Shown: positions 62,715 through 64,000 of the stretch, piece by piece
Layout of the letters: each line of letters opens with the position of its first letter
Numbering within the stretch: position 1 is the stretch's first letter
From: Mesorhizobium sp. LHD-90
GTDB lineage: Bacteria > Pseudomonadota > Alphaproteobacteria > Rhizobiales > Rhizobiaceae
NCBI RefSeq assembly: GCF_030929505.1
Contig: NZ_JAVFVV010000004.1
Span: 1-64,000, forward strand
Reading direction: 5' to 3'
DNA: 64,000 nt
Position numbers and translations under genes: made by a program
Notes under the pieces: model-generated
What the model was told of the DNA's origin: nothing
The model's database searches: none
The model's input: only the letters and a program-made list of their open reading frames with translations

Positions 62715-62972
62715 TTATTTCATCAGATGGTCAAGGTGCGGCGTCGGCTCGCCCTGATACCCCTTTTCGAGTTCGGCGAGGATGTCCTCGGGAAGCTCGT
62801 GTGCATAGAAAACCTGCCGCGTATCGAATGCCTTCAGCCGCTTGAATTCCTCCGCCGACATCAGGACGACGCTTTCGCGGCCATGGTGTGTGACCGAGAT
62901 CGGCTCTTTCTGAGCCAAATCGCGGTAGCGTCCGAAATGGTTCTGTAGCTCGGCGGCTGTGATCGTGACCAT
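62715..62972 (-). CDS. Phd/YefM-family antitoxin
   Basis: 85 residues. MVTITAAELQNHFGRYRDLA, QKEPISVTHHGRESVVLMSA and EEFKRLKAF form the Phd/YefM DNA-binding half; the C-terminal part (LPEDILAELEKGYQGEPTPH) is the flexible toxin-binding tail. It would neutralise the adjacent toxin and repress the operon. GGAGCTGCCG precedes the ATG at 62972; further upstream starts add non-family residues. Confidence 0.88.
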   Translation of the reverse strand: MVTITAAELQNHFGRYRDLAQKEPISVTHHGRESVVLMSAEEFKRLKAFDTRQVFYAHELPEDILAELEKGYQGEPTPHLDHLMK

Positions 62973-63092
62973 CGGCAGCTCCTTTCCAATTATCTCAATA
63001 ATAGCGAATTTCTCCATAATCCGCAAATTTTGTGTTTGGCCGAGTCCGGAGGGCAAGGGGCTGCGCCAGTGCTTTGTGGTATCGGCGGCGTG

Positions 63093-64000
63093 TCAGGCCG
63101 TCGCGGCGTTGGCCAACTCCGCGCCCGATCCCGGCACAAAAGCGTCGAAGGCGGCGAGCAACTGTTCGCGGTAAAGATCGGCCTCCTGAAGGATCTCGTG
63201 GCGGGAGCCGTCGATGGTGACCAGCGAGGCGGCCTTCAGCCGTTGCGAATAATCCTCGATGGCCTGGGTGGAGACGACCTCGTCGGCCCCGGCGGCGACG
63301 AACAGCGTGGGGATCTTGAAACCGGCGATGAAGGCAGGATCCTGCACCTTTTCCGACGCGATGCAGGCGGCGCGGACCCAGGAGACGGTCGGGCCGCCCA
63401 GCGCCAGCCCGGGATGGGTCAGGTAGAGCAGCGTGTTGCGCTGGAACCGCGCCTGGTCGGTGGTCAGCTTGTTGGTGGCGAACACCGGCGGTCCGGGCGG
63501 CCGCCTGCCGCCATAGGCATAGAGGCGTCGGATGCCGACCCAATAGAACAGGTTCATCAGCCGCTTGATGTTTTTGGTTGACAGGGGAAGCCCGCTGCCG
63601 CCGAGGAACGGGGCGACCAGCACCATGCGGCGCACCTTGCCGGCGAAGGACGGCGCGGCCATGAGCGCGATCAGCGAACCGGTCGAGTGCGCCAGCACGA
63701 AATAGGGGCCGGGGCAATTGCGCTGCACGATCTCGGCGAAGAAATGGCCGAGATCGGCGACATAGTCGTCGAAGCTGACGACGTGGCCGCGCATCGGGTC
63801 ACGGATAAGCCGGTCGGAAGCGCCCTGGCCGCGCCAGTCCATGATCGCGGTGCCCAGGCCGCGTGCCGAAAGGTCGCGGATCGTCTCGAAATATTTCTCG
63901 ATGCACTCGTTGCGGCCGCTGAGCAGGATCACCGTTCCCCGCGAGGGCGCCTCGTTCGGCGCGAAGCAGGCGTAGCGCAGGCGAAAACCGTCCGGCGTCC
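63093..64000 (-). CDS. Alpha/beta hydrolase, lysophospholipase-like (5' end outside the window)
   Basis: At least 302 residues; the frame continues past the window edge. Visible elements are TVILLSGRNECIEKYFETIR, MDWRGQGASDRL, the nucleophile elbow in FVLAHSTGSLIALMAA, the acid in FVAAGADEVVS and the histidine in DGSRHEILQEADLYRE. This is the serine-aminopeptidase/monoacylglycerol-lipase (PldB-like) branch. It hydrolyses lysophospholipids or related esters. The start codon lies beyond 64000. Confidence 0.88.
   Translation of the reverse strand, partial: TPDGFRLRYACFAPNEAPSRGTVILLSGRNECIEKYFETIRDLSARGLGTAIMDWRGQGASDRLIRDPMRGHVVSFDDYVADLGHFFAEIVQRNCPGPYFVLAHSTGSLIALMAAPSFAGKVRRMVLVAPFLGGSGLPLSTKNIKRLMNLFYWVGIRRLYAYGGRRPPGPPVFATNKLTTDQARFQRNTLLYLTHPGLALGGPTVSWVRAACIASEKVQDPAFIAGFKIPTLFVAAGADEVVSTQAIEDYSQRLKAASLVTIDGSRHEILQEADLYREQLLAAFDAFVPGSGAELANAATA

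Overview
The window is GC-rich alphaproteobacterial DNA, most likely from a member of the Rhizobiales close to Mesorhizobium (Phyllobacteriaceae). The pointers are the PhyR-NepR-EcfG general stress module with HWE-type histidine kinases, CpdR, a fused SecDF, an sRNA with the αr8 (MmgR-like) signature, short mesorhizobial-style palindromic repeats, and many TTG/GTG starts. The genus is inferred from remembered family resemblance, not from a search.

Layout. 1-4.9 kb: tail of an IS481-type transposase, then a ROK regulator divergent from a D-xylose-type ABC importer (xylF-xylH-xylG), with a good sigma-70 promoter and two matching palindromic operators between them. 5-16.7 kb: general stress response island. 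It holds phyR, nepR and ecfG, two HWE kinases, a receiver protein, a Crp/Fnr protein and small envelope or stress proteins. Seven near-perfect EcfG promoters (GGAAC-N16/17-CGTT) can be read directly. Two genes here carry single-base frameshifts: a diacylglycerol-kinase-like gene and a small membrane protein gene. 16.9-27.8 kb: ring-cleaving dioxygenase/hydrolase/GNAT cluster, a Cys/Thr-type hydroxyproline dehydratase, OsmC, an MDR oxidoreductase, a DmpA-type peptidase, Tim44-like and zinc-ribbon proteins, dapA and several short rhizobial proteins, separated by palindromic repeats. 28-39.6 kb: secDF and a complete kdpFABCDE potassium system with two additional tiny membrane ORFs. 39.8-44.9 kb: SDRs, a CoA-dependent acyltransferase-like protein, an isoprenylcysteine-methyltransferase-like protein, lipoproteins and an L,D-transpeptidase.

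44.97-59.53 kb is an integrated mobile element of about 14.5 kb. It is bounded by perfect 56-bp direct repeats that are the 3' part of tRNA-Val(GAC). It carries a tyrosine integrase that reads into the tRNA, a helix-turn-helix (excisionase-like) protein, a primase-polymerase/SF3 helicase fusion, three divergent copies of a phage ABA-sandwich-like protein, a DUF6471-type protein, a 5'-truncated RHS polymorphic toxin with an overlapping putative immunity gene, phage holin-like relics and a degraded IS3 element. No capsid or terminase gene is visible, so it resembles a phage satellite or integrative plasmid-like element rather than a full prophage. Two unusual points: excision would lengthen the integrase by a 20-residue lysine-rich tail encoded at the opposite end of the element, and a roughly 70-nt motif with conserved ends and a re-paired middle occurs twice, once in front of a strong terminator.

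59.7-64 kb: cpdR, N-formylglutamate amidohydrolase, an αr8/MmgR-like sRNA, hisN, a Phd/PemK-like toxin-antitoxin pair and the 3' part of an alpha/beta hydrolase cut by the window edge.
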